A stretch of DNA of 61,846 bases from Candidatus Nanoarchaeia archaeon (GTDB lineage Archaea > Nanobdellota > Nanobdellia > CSSed11-243R1), in the NCBI GenBank assembly GCA_028713895.1, contig JAQTNH010000001.1:1-61846 (forward strand), read 5' to 3'. The notes under the pieces are model-generated. The model did not search any database, was not told the origin of the DNA, and saw only the letters and a program-made list of their open reading frames with translations. This document shows, one piece after another, positions 50,303-57,653 of this stretch (positions are counted from its first letter, which is position 1; each line of letters begins with the position of its first letter). Position numbers and translations under genes: made by a program.

Positions 50303-50788
50303 ATGGTGTATAGTTCAGAGGACCCATATTTTGAAACAATAAATGCAGCGATAATCATAGTTCCTGATTCAACAAACCACAAGGTGGATTATTTCAAAGG
50401 GGCTGGAGACGGCAAGATAGAAGTATACCAGCCAGAACTAAATATGTGCGGCCATGACTTTAGAATCGAATCCAATAAAATAAATTGTCTTCTCTATAAA
50501 AAAGTCGTGTTTGTCCCCTTGAAAACAAGTCTTGAGATAACAACATATACTAGTCTTAGAAATGAAACCCAGAGGATACCGCTTGAATTCGCAGTATCAA
50601 GAGTGGATAGTGCAACAGGCATTGAAAAAGTTGTCTCAAACATAAAAGCTGAGATATACAATCAGTTTACAGAAGATAATGCAAAACGTGTAACTCGCTT
50701 TGTCAGAAGGTATATTTATCCAAACTCGCTTCGCAAACCAAACCGTCCTGCCAGCCGAGCGTCTATGCGGAGTTCTGGAAGTGGCTGA
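50303..50788 (+). CDS. Uncharacterised protein, tandem duplicate A
   Basis: 161 residues with a beta-rich body: AAIIIVPDSTNHKVDYF, SNKINCLLYKKVVFVPLKT and SNIKAEIYNQF. The protein after it (50788-51234) matches across the full length, so this is a tandem duplication. Even the leader is duplicated: GTTCTGGAAGTG occurs just before both start codons, here at 50285. It ends in a basic/Ser tail (RASMRSSGSG) that the second copy lacks. No known family is recognised. Confidence 0.75.
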   Translation: MVYSSEDPYFETINAAIIIVPDSTNHKVDYFKGAGDGKIEVYQPELNMCGHDFRIESNKINCLLYKKVVFVPLKTSLEITTYTSLRNETQRIPLEFAVSRVDSATGIEKVVSNIKAEIYNQFTEDNAKRVTRFVRRYIYPNSLRKPNRPASRASMRSSGSG

Positions 50789-51234
50789 TGGAAATTGATT
50801 TGGAACAAATGTTATACCCTGTATATCTTGAAAAAGTAAGTTCGGCCATACTGATTGTTCCAGACCTGATTGCGCGCAATGTGCATTATTTTGTAGAAGT
50901 TGGTGAAGGTAAGTTCGAAGGGTATATCCCCAAACAAACCCTGTGTTCTTATGATATCAGGGGCGAAACTAACAAGATAAACAATCTCATAGGCAAAAAA
51001 GTCATGTTCGTGCCAATAAAGACAAAACATGAAATGGATGTTTACCAAACACTTAAATCCAAAACCAAGCAGGTGCCGCTTAAATTTTATGTGTTCGAAC
51101 TTGAAGGTGAAAACTTTGGAAAAGTCATATCAATGATAAAGGCAGAAATATATGACCCTTTTACTGAGATGGATGCAAATCGCGTAAGCAAATTTGTCAG
51201 CAAATACATCCCACAGGTGAGGTGTACAAGATGA
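50788..51234 (+). CDS. Uncharacterised protein, tandem duplicate B
   Basis: 148 residues. Shares with copy A the blocks AI(I/L)IVPD, NKIN.L..KKV.FVP.KT, P.(E/K)F.V and IKAEIY..FTE....RV..FV..YI. Start overlaps the stop of copy A by one base. Its own stop overlaps the NMN adenylyltransferase start as ATGA, so all three genes are translationally coupled. A role near NAD metabolism is suggested only by that linkage. Confidence 0.75.
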   Translation: MEIDLEQMLYPVYLEKVSSAILIVPDLIARNVHYFVEVGEGKFEGYIPKQTLCSYDIRGETNKINNLIGKKVMFVPIKTKHEMDVYQTLKSKTKQVPLKFYVFELEGENFGKVISMIKAEIYDPFTEMDANRVSKFVSKYIPQVRCTR

Positions 51235-51731
51235 CTACTGCGCTGTACATGGGCAGATTCCAGCCGTTGCATGACGGACATGTATCAGCCATAGAAAAAG
51301 CGCTAAAAGAGAATGACTTGCTGATAATAGGAATCGGCAGCGTCCAGTACGCCAACACAAATGCCAACCCGTTTACCCTTGAGGAACGGACCGAAATGAT
51401 TGAAGGCGCTGTTAAAGGAAGGTATCGCATTATTTCTGTGCCTGATTTTCGTAACTGCTTTGAATGGATAAATTATATTGAAAAGACTGCTGGAGAATTT
51501 AACTGTGTTTACACAGTAAATCCTGTAGCAATGGAACTGTTCAAGGAAAAAGGCTACTGCATAAAGCCCATTGAGTTCGACATTAAAATTTCCGGAACAG
51601 AAATCAGGGAAATGATTGCAAAAGACAAAAACTGGAAGAAGTTTGTCCCGCAGAGCACAGTTGATGTAATAAAAAAGGCGGGCGGAATTGAAAGAATAAA
51701 AAGCATTTACAAAAAAGGATTTATCTGTTAA
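51231..51731 (+). CDS. nadM: Nicotinamide-nucleotide adenylyltransferase
   Basis: 166 residues. It joins NMN (or NaMN) with ATP to form NAD. GRFQPLHDGH holds the HxGH-type nucleotidyltransferase motif and ISGTEIR the ISxTxxR motif. The size fits the archaeal NadM family. GAGGTG precedes ATG 51231, which overlaps the upstream stop (ATGA). The 3' end overlaps the convergent deoxyhypusine synthase by 11 bases. Confidence 0.94.
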   Translation: MTTALYMGRFQPLHDGHVSAIEKALKENDLLIIGIGSVQYANTNANPFTLEERTEMIEGAVKGRYRIISVPDFRNCFEWINYIEKTAGEFNCVYTVNPVAMELFKEKGYCIKPIEFDIKISGTEIREMIAKDKNWKKFVPQSTVDVIKKAGGIERIKSIYKKGFIC

Positions 51732-52902
51732 GCCGTTCAAGTTCGGCTTTTTGCACAAGGAGTATCTCTTTCCTGAGCTTTTTTTGGTCAACTATCCTGT
51801 TGTGCTTGTTTTTCCTTGCTTTGTCCAGGAAATCTGCAAGGAATTCTTCCCGCTTGTCCATCAATCGTTTGGGTTTCTGGACTCCACCCTTTGCCTTGAT
51901 GTAAGCTGCGATTAATGGAAATGTGATTGTGTACTCTCCCCAGACAGAAACTTTGTTATCAAGACAGGCAGAAGTATATTTTCCCCATGACACAGCTTCC
52001 TTGAATGTAGAACCTGAGAGGGCCCCTGTACGCTCGTCAGAAACAGAAAGGATGATACCTCCGCTGGAGCCGTCAAATGGAATGTAAAAAATTTCGCTTG
52101 CTGTCGGGCCAGTGGTCTGGGTAAAGTTCCGCGGACCGCCCTCTCCAAGGAATACGTTGAACTGCGGCTGTATGTTTATTGAATATGCTGCAGCCTCCAT
52201 GATGTCCTGTGTTGGGCACATGTCTGCGTTATAACCTTCAGTGGCAAGCAGAGCCAGGTCCATTCCAAGAGAATGGTTTGACTGCGAATCCAGGTAGATT
52301 GGCACGGATTTTTTTGCTGCAGTATACAGAACCGAACCTTTTTTGCTGACTGCGCGCTCATCTTTATCAAGCTGTTTGCCAAGCCCATTCAGAAGCATGG
52401 CTGAAGAATATTTCTGCGGCATTTTTGGCAACACTTTCCGCAGCAAATCCTGCAGAAGCGTGTCCTGTCCCTTGAGAGTTATCCTGTTGTGGATATTAGT
52501 ATCGTAAATCCTGGTTGTCCCGTCCTTGTACAAGTCATCGTCATCAACATCTGGCGAACCTTTGCGCACAGGCAGACTGTATGCAAAGTGCAGGTCATGA
52601 TAGGCATTTGCGCCTGTCATTGTTATTATGTCAATGTATCCCATCTTAATCAGCTCGGACATAATCCCGCCAAGTCCTGTGGGTGTAAGCGCTCCACTGA
52701 ATCCCAGCCAGACTGTTTGTCCGGATTTGACTGCTTCGGGCCACAGTTTTGCAGCCTGCGCCAATTTTCGCCCCTGATAGCTGGATTTAGCATAAACATT
52801 CTCTACCAGTTCGACAATATTGTTAGGAATAGAAAGCGGGCGAATTGGCTCTGCATCTTTCATGTATTTACTATGATTCATAGGATTTTCACAGGCACCC
52901 AT
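51721..52902 (-). CDS. dys: Deoxyhypusine synthase
   Basis: 393 residues. It transfers aminobutyl from spermidine to a lysine of aIF5A using NAD. VWLGFSGALTPTGLGGIMSELI, TMTGANAYHDLHF and FDGSSGG are typical of the family. The segment KEAVSWGKY places the enamine-forming lysine at about 308. It is longer than eukaryotic enzymes at both ends. It is convergent with nadM, whose product supplies the cofactor, an interesting but perhaps chance neighbourhood. TATA (CGTTATAAAT, minus strand) is about 25 bases before the ATG. Confidence 0.93.
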   Translation of the reverse strand: MGACENPMNHSKYMKDAEPIRPLSIPNNIVELVENVYAKSSYQGRKLAQAAKLWPEAVKSGQTVWLGFSGALTPTGLGGIMSELIKMGYIDIITMTGANAYHDLHFAYSLPVRKGSPDVDDDDLYKDGTTRIYDTNIHNRITLKGQDTLLQDLLRKVLPKMPQKYSSAMLLNGLGKQLDKDERAVSKKGSVLYTAAKKSVPIYLDSQSNHSLGMDLALLATEGYNADMCPTQDIMEAAAYSINIQPQFNVFLGEGGPRNFTQTTGPTASEIFYIPFDGSSGGIILSVSDERTGALSGSTFKEAVSWGKYTSACLDNKVSVWGEYTITFPLIAAYIKAKGGVQKPKRLMDKREEFLADFLDKARKNKHNRIVDQKKLRKEILLVQKAELERLNR

Positions 52903-53035
52903 GCTTAGTTCACAACATAATTAATTTATAACGTTTGCCATTACTCCGCAGTTGCAGAATAAATGCGCAACAACACTCTTTTTAGAATCCTGATAAAAAG
53001 AAAAACAAATAAGCGTATTTCTCGTATAATTTAAT

Positions 53036-53482
53036 ATGAAAATCTCCCTAAAAAGAGCTGCAGAAAAGGATTGGGAGAATGTATCCTTTTTTGAGAAAAG
53101 TGTTTCTGAAAGCAAATACTATAGTGCTGTCACAAAGGAAAATGAAGTCAAAGAGTACATCAAAAAGAGCCATGTTTTCCTGATTTTAAAGGATAACAAA
53201 CCAGTTGGAACAATTTCTTATGAGATGAAAGACAAAAATCATGCTTATTTGGATGGTTTGACTGTCCATCCGGATTATCAAAAGCAGGGTATTGCCAAAA
53301 AGTCAATAGAGATTTTAATGAGCGAGCTAAAAGGTATCCGGCTGATTACTCTTGTAGTCCATCCAAAAAACACGCCTGCCATTGTTTTGTACCTAAAGCA
53401 CGGATTTTATATTAACGGCTGGAAAGATAATTATTTTGGTGATGGAGAACCCAGAATTGAAATGTCCAAGGAAAACAGCTGA
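53036..53482 (+). CDS. GNAT acetyltransferase
   Basis: 148 residues, complete GNAT fold: YLDGLTVHPDYQKQGIAKKSIEILM contains the acetyl-CoA loop (QKQGIA), and the end has NTPAIVLYLKHGF. Substrate unknown. TATA-like ataatttaat directly before the ATG leaves no room for a leader; the start may be slightly downstream. Confidence 0.88.
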   Translation: MKISLKRAAEKDWENVSFFEKSVSESKYYSAVTKENEVKEYIKKSHVFLILKDNKPVGTISYEMKDKNHAYLDGLTVHPDYQKQGIAKKSIEILMSELKGIRLITLVVHPKNTPAIVLYLKHGFYINGWKDNYFGDGEPRIEMSKENS

Positions 53483-53535
53483 AAAGAGCCGCGAACATCC
53501 AAAACCTTATAAAAAATTGATTATTCATCTTTGTT

Positions 53536-53853
53536 ATGCCAATACTTAAAGCAAATCCAACACTGAAAGACTTTCAGGGATACGTCAGACAATTAGAAAA
53601 AGAGCGTGGTTTTTCAGAAGATACAATATTGCACAAATGCCTTTTTCTTGGAGAAGAGCTTGGAGAGCTGTTTCGGGCCATACGAAAACAGCAAAAAATG
53701 AAAACAGACGCTAACTCAAAATATGGTACAGTAGATGAAGAACTCGCAGACATGCTCATCTATATCTTTGCAATAGCGAACAGGTTTAACATTGATTTAG
53801 AGGGAGTATTCAGGGAAAAAGAAGAAGTAAATAAAAACCGCACGTGGAAATAA
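53536..53853 (+). CDS. MazG-like nucleotide pyrophosphatase
   Basis: 105 residues. GEELGELFRAI and, after a helix break, DEELADMLIYIFAIANRF supply the EExxE and ExxD metal ligands of the MazG/all-alpha NTP pyrophosphatase family, with the closing NKNRTW. It probably removes unwanted nucleotides. TATA (ttataaaaaa) is about 28 bases before the ATG. Confidence 0.9.
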   Translation: MPILKANPTLKDFQGYVRQLEKERGFSEDTILHKCLFLGEELGELFRAIRKQQKMKTDANSKYGTVDEELADMLIYIFAIANRFNIDLEGVFREKEEVNKNRTWK

Positions 53854-53872
53854 AAGGAAGGACAGGTCCATT

Positions 53873-54316
53873 ATGGTGATACGAAAGGCTGCAAAAAGAG
53901 AAATCAAAGAAATCGCAAAACTTATGCTTAAGGAGTTCTCAAAACCGCCATTTAACGAAAATGCTTCCCTTAAGGCTGTAATAAAAAGCCTGAATTTCTA
54001 TTTCAAAGTTGGAAAAGTCTATGTTGCCGTAATTGATAAGAGAATAATCGGGATTGTTGTCTTCAAAGTTGAGCAATATTGGGAAGGCCCGGTTGTTATA
54101 ATAGAGGACTTGGCAATAAAGGAAGAATTCAAAAAACAGGGCATTGGCAAAAAGCTTATGGATAATGTGGAAGCCTATGCAAAGAAGAATAAGATAAGAG
54201 CGGTATACTTTAAAACAAACAGAAAGTCTCCTGCAGTAAAATTCTACAAAAAACAGGGGTACAAACTCAAAAAAGAGGTTGTATCAATGGAAAAGAAAAT
54301 AAAATTAAAAGAATAA
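53873..54316 (+). CDS. GNAT acetyltransferase
   Basis: 147 residues with IIEDLAIKEEFKKQGIGKKLMDNVEAYA (acetyl-CoA loop QGIGKK) and SPAVKFYKKQGY. Follows the MazG-like gene by 19 bases, probably the same transcript. Substrate unknown. Confidence 0.88.
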   Translation: MVIRKAAKREIKEIAKLMLKEFSKPPFNENASLKAVIKSLNFYFKVGKVYVAVIDKRIIGIVVFKVEQYWEGPVVIIEDLAIKEEFKKQGIGKKLMDNVEAYAKKNKIRAVYFKTNRKSPAVKFYKKQGYKLKKEVVSMEKKIKLKE

Positions 54317-54329
54317 AAAAGATTTCTGA

Positions 54330-55034
54330 TTAGTAGCCGTATGTTGGCATTGTCTGCGCTGGTGCTGGCAGCGTGAATTCTGAATCAGAAGGCGTCGCTG
54401 TACTGAAGGATGTTGCTTCCAGCTCAGTCGTTGTCCCCTCTACAGTTGTGTACATGCCCAACAGCATCCCGTTGTCCTTGTGCAAACAAAATTTGTAATC
54501 TGCGCCATCGCTGCTTGTTTTATAACAGTATGTGACTGCTCCCGCTATTATCTTTGTTCCGTCATATGTTATGTCTGGCGTGTTTTCGAATCTTTTAGCA
54601 GTTTCTGAAGCTTCGCCTGTAACAACCGGCTGAGCCAAGTCAATCGACATTTCATAGCAGACATCCTGTCCAGTTCCAAGAGCGCAGGTGTAGTATTTCC
54701 CGTCAGTCATGATTGTCACAGCTCTGACAGGAGAATTTTCAGTGGTAATATCATATTTTATTTTGGTTCCGCTTATCACCTGCTTTATTGTGGAACTCTG
54801 AGTCTCCCCATCATAGTTGCTTGTGACATCATAAGTTATTGAATATGCTGTCAAAGGCGACATGCCCACTAAGCTGCTAAAACTGGGGTTTCCAGAAGTT
54901 GCACTCTCTGGAGCTGTGGAGAGCGCGTTCTCCTGAGAACCGCCTGTTGTTCCAGCTTCAGAAGTGTTTGAAGAAGTGCATCCTGACACCAGAATAATCG
55001 CGAATAAAAATGCCAATATAATTTTCCATTCCAT
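54330..55034 (-). CDS. Secreted lipoprotein, unknown
   Basis: 234 residues. The N-terminus has a hydrophobic stretch ending in ILVSGC with Cys19, a lipobox, followed by a Ser/Thr/Gly linker (about 20-55) and a beta-rich domain (about 60-225) with two cysteine pairs (TCALGTGQDVCYE; YCYKTSS...FCLH). Anchored outside the membrane; no known function. GGTGAT precedes the ATG. Confidence 0.8.
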   Translation of the reverse strand: MEWKIILAFLFAIILVSGCTSSNTSEAGTTGGSQENALSTAPESATSGNPSFSSLVGMSPLTAYSITYDVTSNYDGETQSSTIKQVISGTKIKYDITTENSPVRAVTIMTDGKYYTCALGTGQDVCYEMSIDLAQPVVTGEASETAKRFENTPDITYDGTKIIAGAVTYCYKTSSDGADYKFCLHKDNGMLLGMYTTVEGTTTELEATSFSTATPSDSEFTLPAPAQTMPTYGY

Positions 55035-55140
55035 GATGTATCACCTTGTATAATAAACTACATTGAAACTTAAAAAACTTCTCTTTAAAGATAAAAAAAG
55101 ATTAAAGGAATAAAAAAAAGACGCCCAGCACAGAGAATGG

Positions 55141-55281
55141 TTATTCTTTTTTTAATTCTTCCAGAATGGTTTTGGCATGCCGCAGCGCTTCAAGCACCCT
55201 CGCCTCGTCATTAGTGTTCTTAAAATATTCTAAGTGGTATATTATCTTCTTCGTTTGTTCGATTATTTTTTCTTTATCCAT
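55141..55281 (-). CDS. Small helical protein
   Basis: 46 residues, two amphipathic helices (EKIIEQTKKIIYHLEYFKN; EARVLEALRHAKTILEELKK) as in small helical-hairpin proteins. A longer frame opens upstream but the added part looks non-coding and overlaps the TATA-like attttaaatg region. No known family is recognised. Confidence 0.5.
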   Translation of the reverse strand: MDKEKIIEQTKKIIYHLEYFKNTNDEARVLEALRHAKTILEELKKE

Positions 55282-55414
55282 AACACTGAGAATGAAAACA
55301 AAATTTAAATGCCTTTCTCCGGATTGTGCATAACCGGCGTTTAGCGATATTGTTAAAAAGGGCAGGTTATATCCCTGCCTGTCTTGCAAACTCGCCAAGG
55401 AGCTGTAGTTAAGG

Positions 55415-55451
55415 GTGTCCACAAATCACAAAGTTTATTAAATGTGGGCAC
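55415..55451. promoter_or_regulatory. Dyad upstream of the Fic gene
   Basis: GTGTCCACA and TGTGGGCAC face each other across 19 bases, 13 bases before the Fic ATG. The same arrangement recurs at the end of the gene (56364-56401). It covers the promoter, with a TATA-like tttattaaat inside the spacer, so a bound protein would probably repress. Confidence 0.6.
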
Positions 55452-55463
55452 CTAATAAAGAAT

Positions 55464-56390
55464 ATGTATGTTGAGAAAAGGAAGTCCGGAAACAGCACAA
55501 AGTACTACCTTGTTTACTCTTACAGGGAACTGGGTCATGTCAAAAAGATAAGGAAATATCTGGGCCAGAACTTAAGCAAAACAGACCTGGAAAATGCAAA
55601 AAAAGAGGCCAGACAACAGATAAAAAAGCGCATTGTTGACATTGCCACTGATGTTTTCAGGTTTTCCCTGACAAAAACACAGATTAAGCGCCTGAACAAG
55701 TATAATGATAAAATCGGGATTGTTCATCTCAACAAAGAGGAATGGGACGAATTTACCAAGGCATTCACGTACAACACAAATGCCATTGAGGGCTCAAGAG
55801 TCAGTCCTGATGAGGTCAGGGCAATACTCAAACAGCAGACAGCCAGAACACCTGATGAGATTGAAACAAAAGGGGTTGCAAAAGCAGTCCAATTCATAAG
55901 AAACACAAAGGAAGAGCTTTCACTAAACCTTATAAAAAAGATACATATGATTTGCTTTAGGGGCTCCAAAAAGTTTGCAGGCGAATTAAGGCGAGTGGAT
56001 GTCGGCGTTTTTGACAGCCAGGGCAGGCTTGTACATCGGGGAGTGGATGCTGAGCATATACATCTCGCACTTTTAGATTTGGTTTCCTGGTATAAAACAA
56101 ACAAAAATAAATTCAGACCCCTTGTTTTGGCGGCAATCATCCACAACCAGTTTGAATACATTCATCCTTTTGAAGACGGCAACGGAAGAGTAGGGAGGCT
56201 GCTGCTTAATTTTATACTGATCAAGAACAGATATCCTCCGATAAACATCTCTCTGGAAGACAGAGCCGAATACTATAACACCCTGCAGGAATACCAAAAC
56301 AGAAACAATCTGCTGCCAACATTAAAATTCTTAATAAAACAGTACAAAAAGACGCTGAAGCTTGTGCCCACAAAACGAAGAAAACGCTGA
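55464..56390 (+). CDS. Fic-domain protein (putative AMP/UMP transferase)
   Basis: 308 residues. The Fic motif HPFEDGNGRVGR (234-245) is complete, including the catalytic His and the phosphate-binding GNGR. Residues 105-110, TNAIEG, match the (S/T)xxxE inhibitory motif, so activity is probably restrained by the protein's own N-terminal part. The first 60 residues are basic and carry RKSGNSTKYYLVYSY, a segment seen in archaeal and bacterial Fic proteins. Fic enzymes transfer a nucleotide to a target protein; the target is unknown. Matching dyads flank the gene. Confidence 0.92.
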   Translation: MYVEKRKSGNSTKYYLVYSYRELGHVKKIRKYLGQNLSKTDLENAKKEARQQIKKRIVDIATDVFRFSLTKTQIKRLNKYNDKIGIVHLNKEEWDEFTKAFTYNTNAIEGSRVSPDEVRAILKQQTARTPDEIETKGVAKAVQFIRNTKEELSLNLIKKIHMICFRGSKKFAGELRRVDVGVFDSQGRLVHRGVDAEHIHLALLDLVSWYKTNKNKFRPLVLAAIIHNQFEYIHPFEDGNGRVGRLLLNFILIKNRYPPINISLEDRAEYYNTLQEYQNRNNLLPTLKFLIKQYKKTLKLVPTKRRKR

Positions 56391-56401
56391 TTTGTGGTCA
56401 C
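56364..56401. promoter_or_regulatory. Dyad across the 3' end of the Fic gene
   Basis: GTGCCCACA, inside the last codons, faces TGTGGTCAC, just past the stop, across 20 bases. Both this and the 5' dyad continue with CCTAA. The same word layout at both ends of one gene is unusual. Confidence 0.55.
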
Positions 56402-56429
56402 CTAAAACTTGTATAAAAAAATAAAAATT

Positions 56430-56547
56430 CGCCCGAGCCGGAATTCGAATCCGGGTCACAAGCTGTCTGCAAATTTCTTTCCCAGGCTTTCTTCTGAAGA
56501 AAGGCTGTTCGACAGGCTCGTATCCTAGGCCACTAGACTACTCGGGC
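56430..56547 (-). tRNA. tRNA-Asp(GUC) with a 45-base intron
   Basis: Acceptor GCCCGAG pairs with CTCGGGC; T arm is CCGGA-TTCGAAT-TCCGG. The anticodon stem CGAGC/GCTTG closes a loop with CTGTCG, giving GUC. The 45-base intron after position 37 starts AACAG and ends GCAGAC; CTGTC before it can pair with GACAG at its end, as needed for a bulge-helix-bulge. Mature length 73. Confidence 0.92.
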
Positions 56548-56549
56548 AT

Positions 56550-56649
56550 TTCCGCGGGGGGAGAATCGAACTCCCAACTTCAAGGGTTCAACTGGTTTTC
56601 CAGATTATCCAACTACAGCCTTGCACTCTACCTTTGAGTTACCCGCGGA
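56550..56649 (-). tRNA. tRNA-Tyr(GUA) with a 26-base intron
   Basis: Acceptor TCCGCGG pairs with CCGCGGA; T arm GGGAG-TTCGATT-CTCCC; D stem ACTC/GAGT. Anticodon stem CAAGG/CCTTG with loop start CTGTAG gives GUA. An intron of about 26 bases follows position 37. It is two bases upstream of tRNA-Asp on the same strand, so both come from one transcript; TATA-like CTTTTAAAAC lies upstream. Confidence 0.92.
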
Positions 56650-56687
56650 ATAAAGATTAGAGAAAATTAAAGTTTTAAAAGCTTTTC

Positions 56688-57041
56688 TTACTGCGTTCCT
56701 TGTATCCCTATTATTGCAGAAGTGACATAACCCCATTGGTGGTTTTTCCGGGCGTATTTGTCAGTGAATGAAACCGCGATGTAGTCCCCAATAGTCGGGG
56801 CATGATAACTGGTTTTAATCCTGTACTCAAGGTCTTTTTTGAATTTCGGCTTTGACGAATCAGGGCATGAAGCGCGAAAAATCAAGTAATAGTCCTCAAT
56901 AAGAGCGCTGATTAAATTAATTTTTGCGGATTTTTCTCCAAAAAAGAACATGCCGTCCTTAACCCAGTATTCATTGCCATATTCACCTATGAATGTCTTT
57001 CCCTCGAAATCCCTCCACATAATCCCGCGTGACAGTTTCAT
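56688..57041 (-). CDS. Uncharacterised protein
   Basis: 117 residues, beta-rich with several aromatic residues (MWRDFEGKTFIGEYGNEYW; YYLIFRASCPDSSK). It precedes the tRNA-Tyr/Asp pair on the same strand. No known family is recognised. Confidence 0.65.
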   Translation of the reverse strand: MKLSRGIMWRDFEGKTFIGEYGNEYWVKDGMFFFGEKSAKINLISALIEDYYLIFRASCPDSSKPKFKKDLEYRIKTSYHAPTIGDYIAVSFTDKYARKNHQWGYVTSAIIGIQGTQ

Positions 57042-57096
57042 TTTTCCAAGCCTTGAGAACCCCCTAAAATGTGAATGCTGATGCTGTTTTAAAAGG

Positions 57097-57504
57097 TTAC
57101 TTAGTATCCAAAATGTCAGTTATCTCTGAAAACGCACGATATGTCCAGAGGGTTCTGCCGTTTTTGTCTTTGCTGTTAAAGCCGAGGATTAACAAAAGCC
57201 CTGGCTCTGGCTTTTGCCCATATTCGTTTATTAGCTCGTCCAGAACAGGCAGATAAAGATAATGCTTGTCTATGCTTTCTGAAAATGTGTATTCCCCTTT
57301 TTTCCAGTGCTTGAATCTTTTACTTGCATTGGTTGTTTCGAAATTCTCTTTTTTGAGCGCAGCAATCCTGAACAGTTTCCCCTCTGTACTGTTTGGGCAC
57401 ATGAGGTCAATTACAGTCCCGTCTTTTTCTATTGCATAGCCCAAGTTTTTTGTTTTTATAGTCTTTCCAAAATAAGGCGCAAGGTTCCTGCTTTCGTATG
57501 CCAT
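57097..57504 (-). CDS. Uncharacterised protein
   Basis: 135 residues, mixed strands and helices (GYAIEKDGTVIDLMCPN; PGLLLILGFNSKDKNGRTLWTYRAFSEI). Together with the 117-residue gene 55 bases downstream it may form a two-gene unit. No known family is recognised. Confidence 0.65.
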   Translation of the reverse strand: MAYESRNLAPYFGKTIKTKNLGYAIEKDGTVIDLMCPNSTEGKLFRIAALKKENFETTNASKRFKHWKKGEYTFSESIDKHYLYLPVLDELINEYGQKPEPGLLLILGFNSKDKNGRTLWTYRAFSEITDILDTK

Positions 57505-57653
57505 TTAAGATAAACACCAATAAAATAAAGAAAAATGGATTTTAAAACATTTTTGAGATTCTATTTATAAGTCACTACTAAAAAGTAGCGAAAGAGCAAA
57601 GGTTTATAAAGAGAGTTGGATTCTTTAGTATACAGATAAACTGGGGTGGAATA

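Noticed and set aside
50200-50382. 61-codon N-terminal extension of the VIT1/CCC1-like protein
   Set aside because: It is not family-like and overlaps the promoter and start of the divergent gene; the internal ATG at 50199 gives the typical N-terminus.
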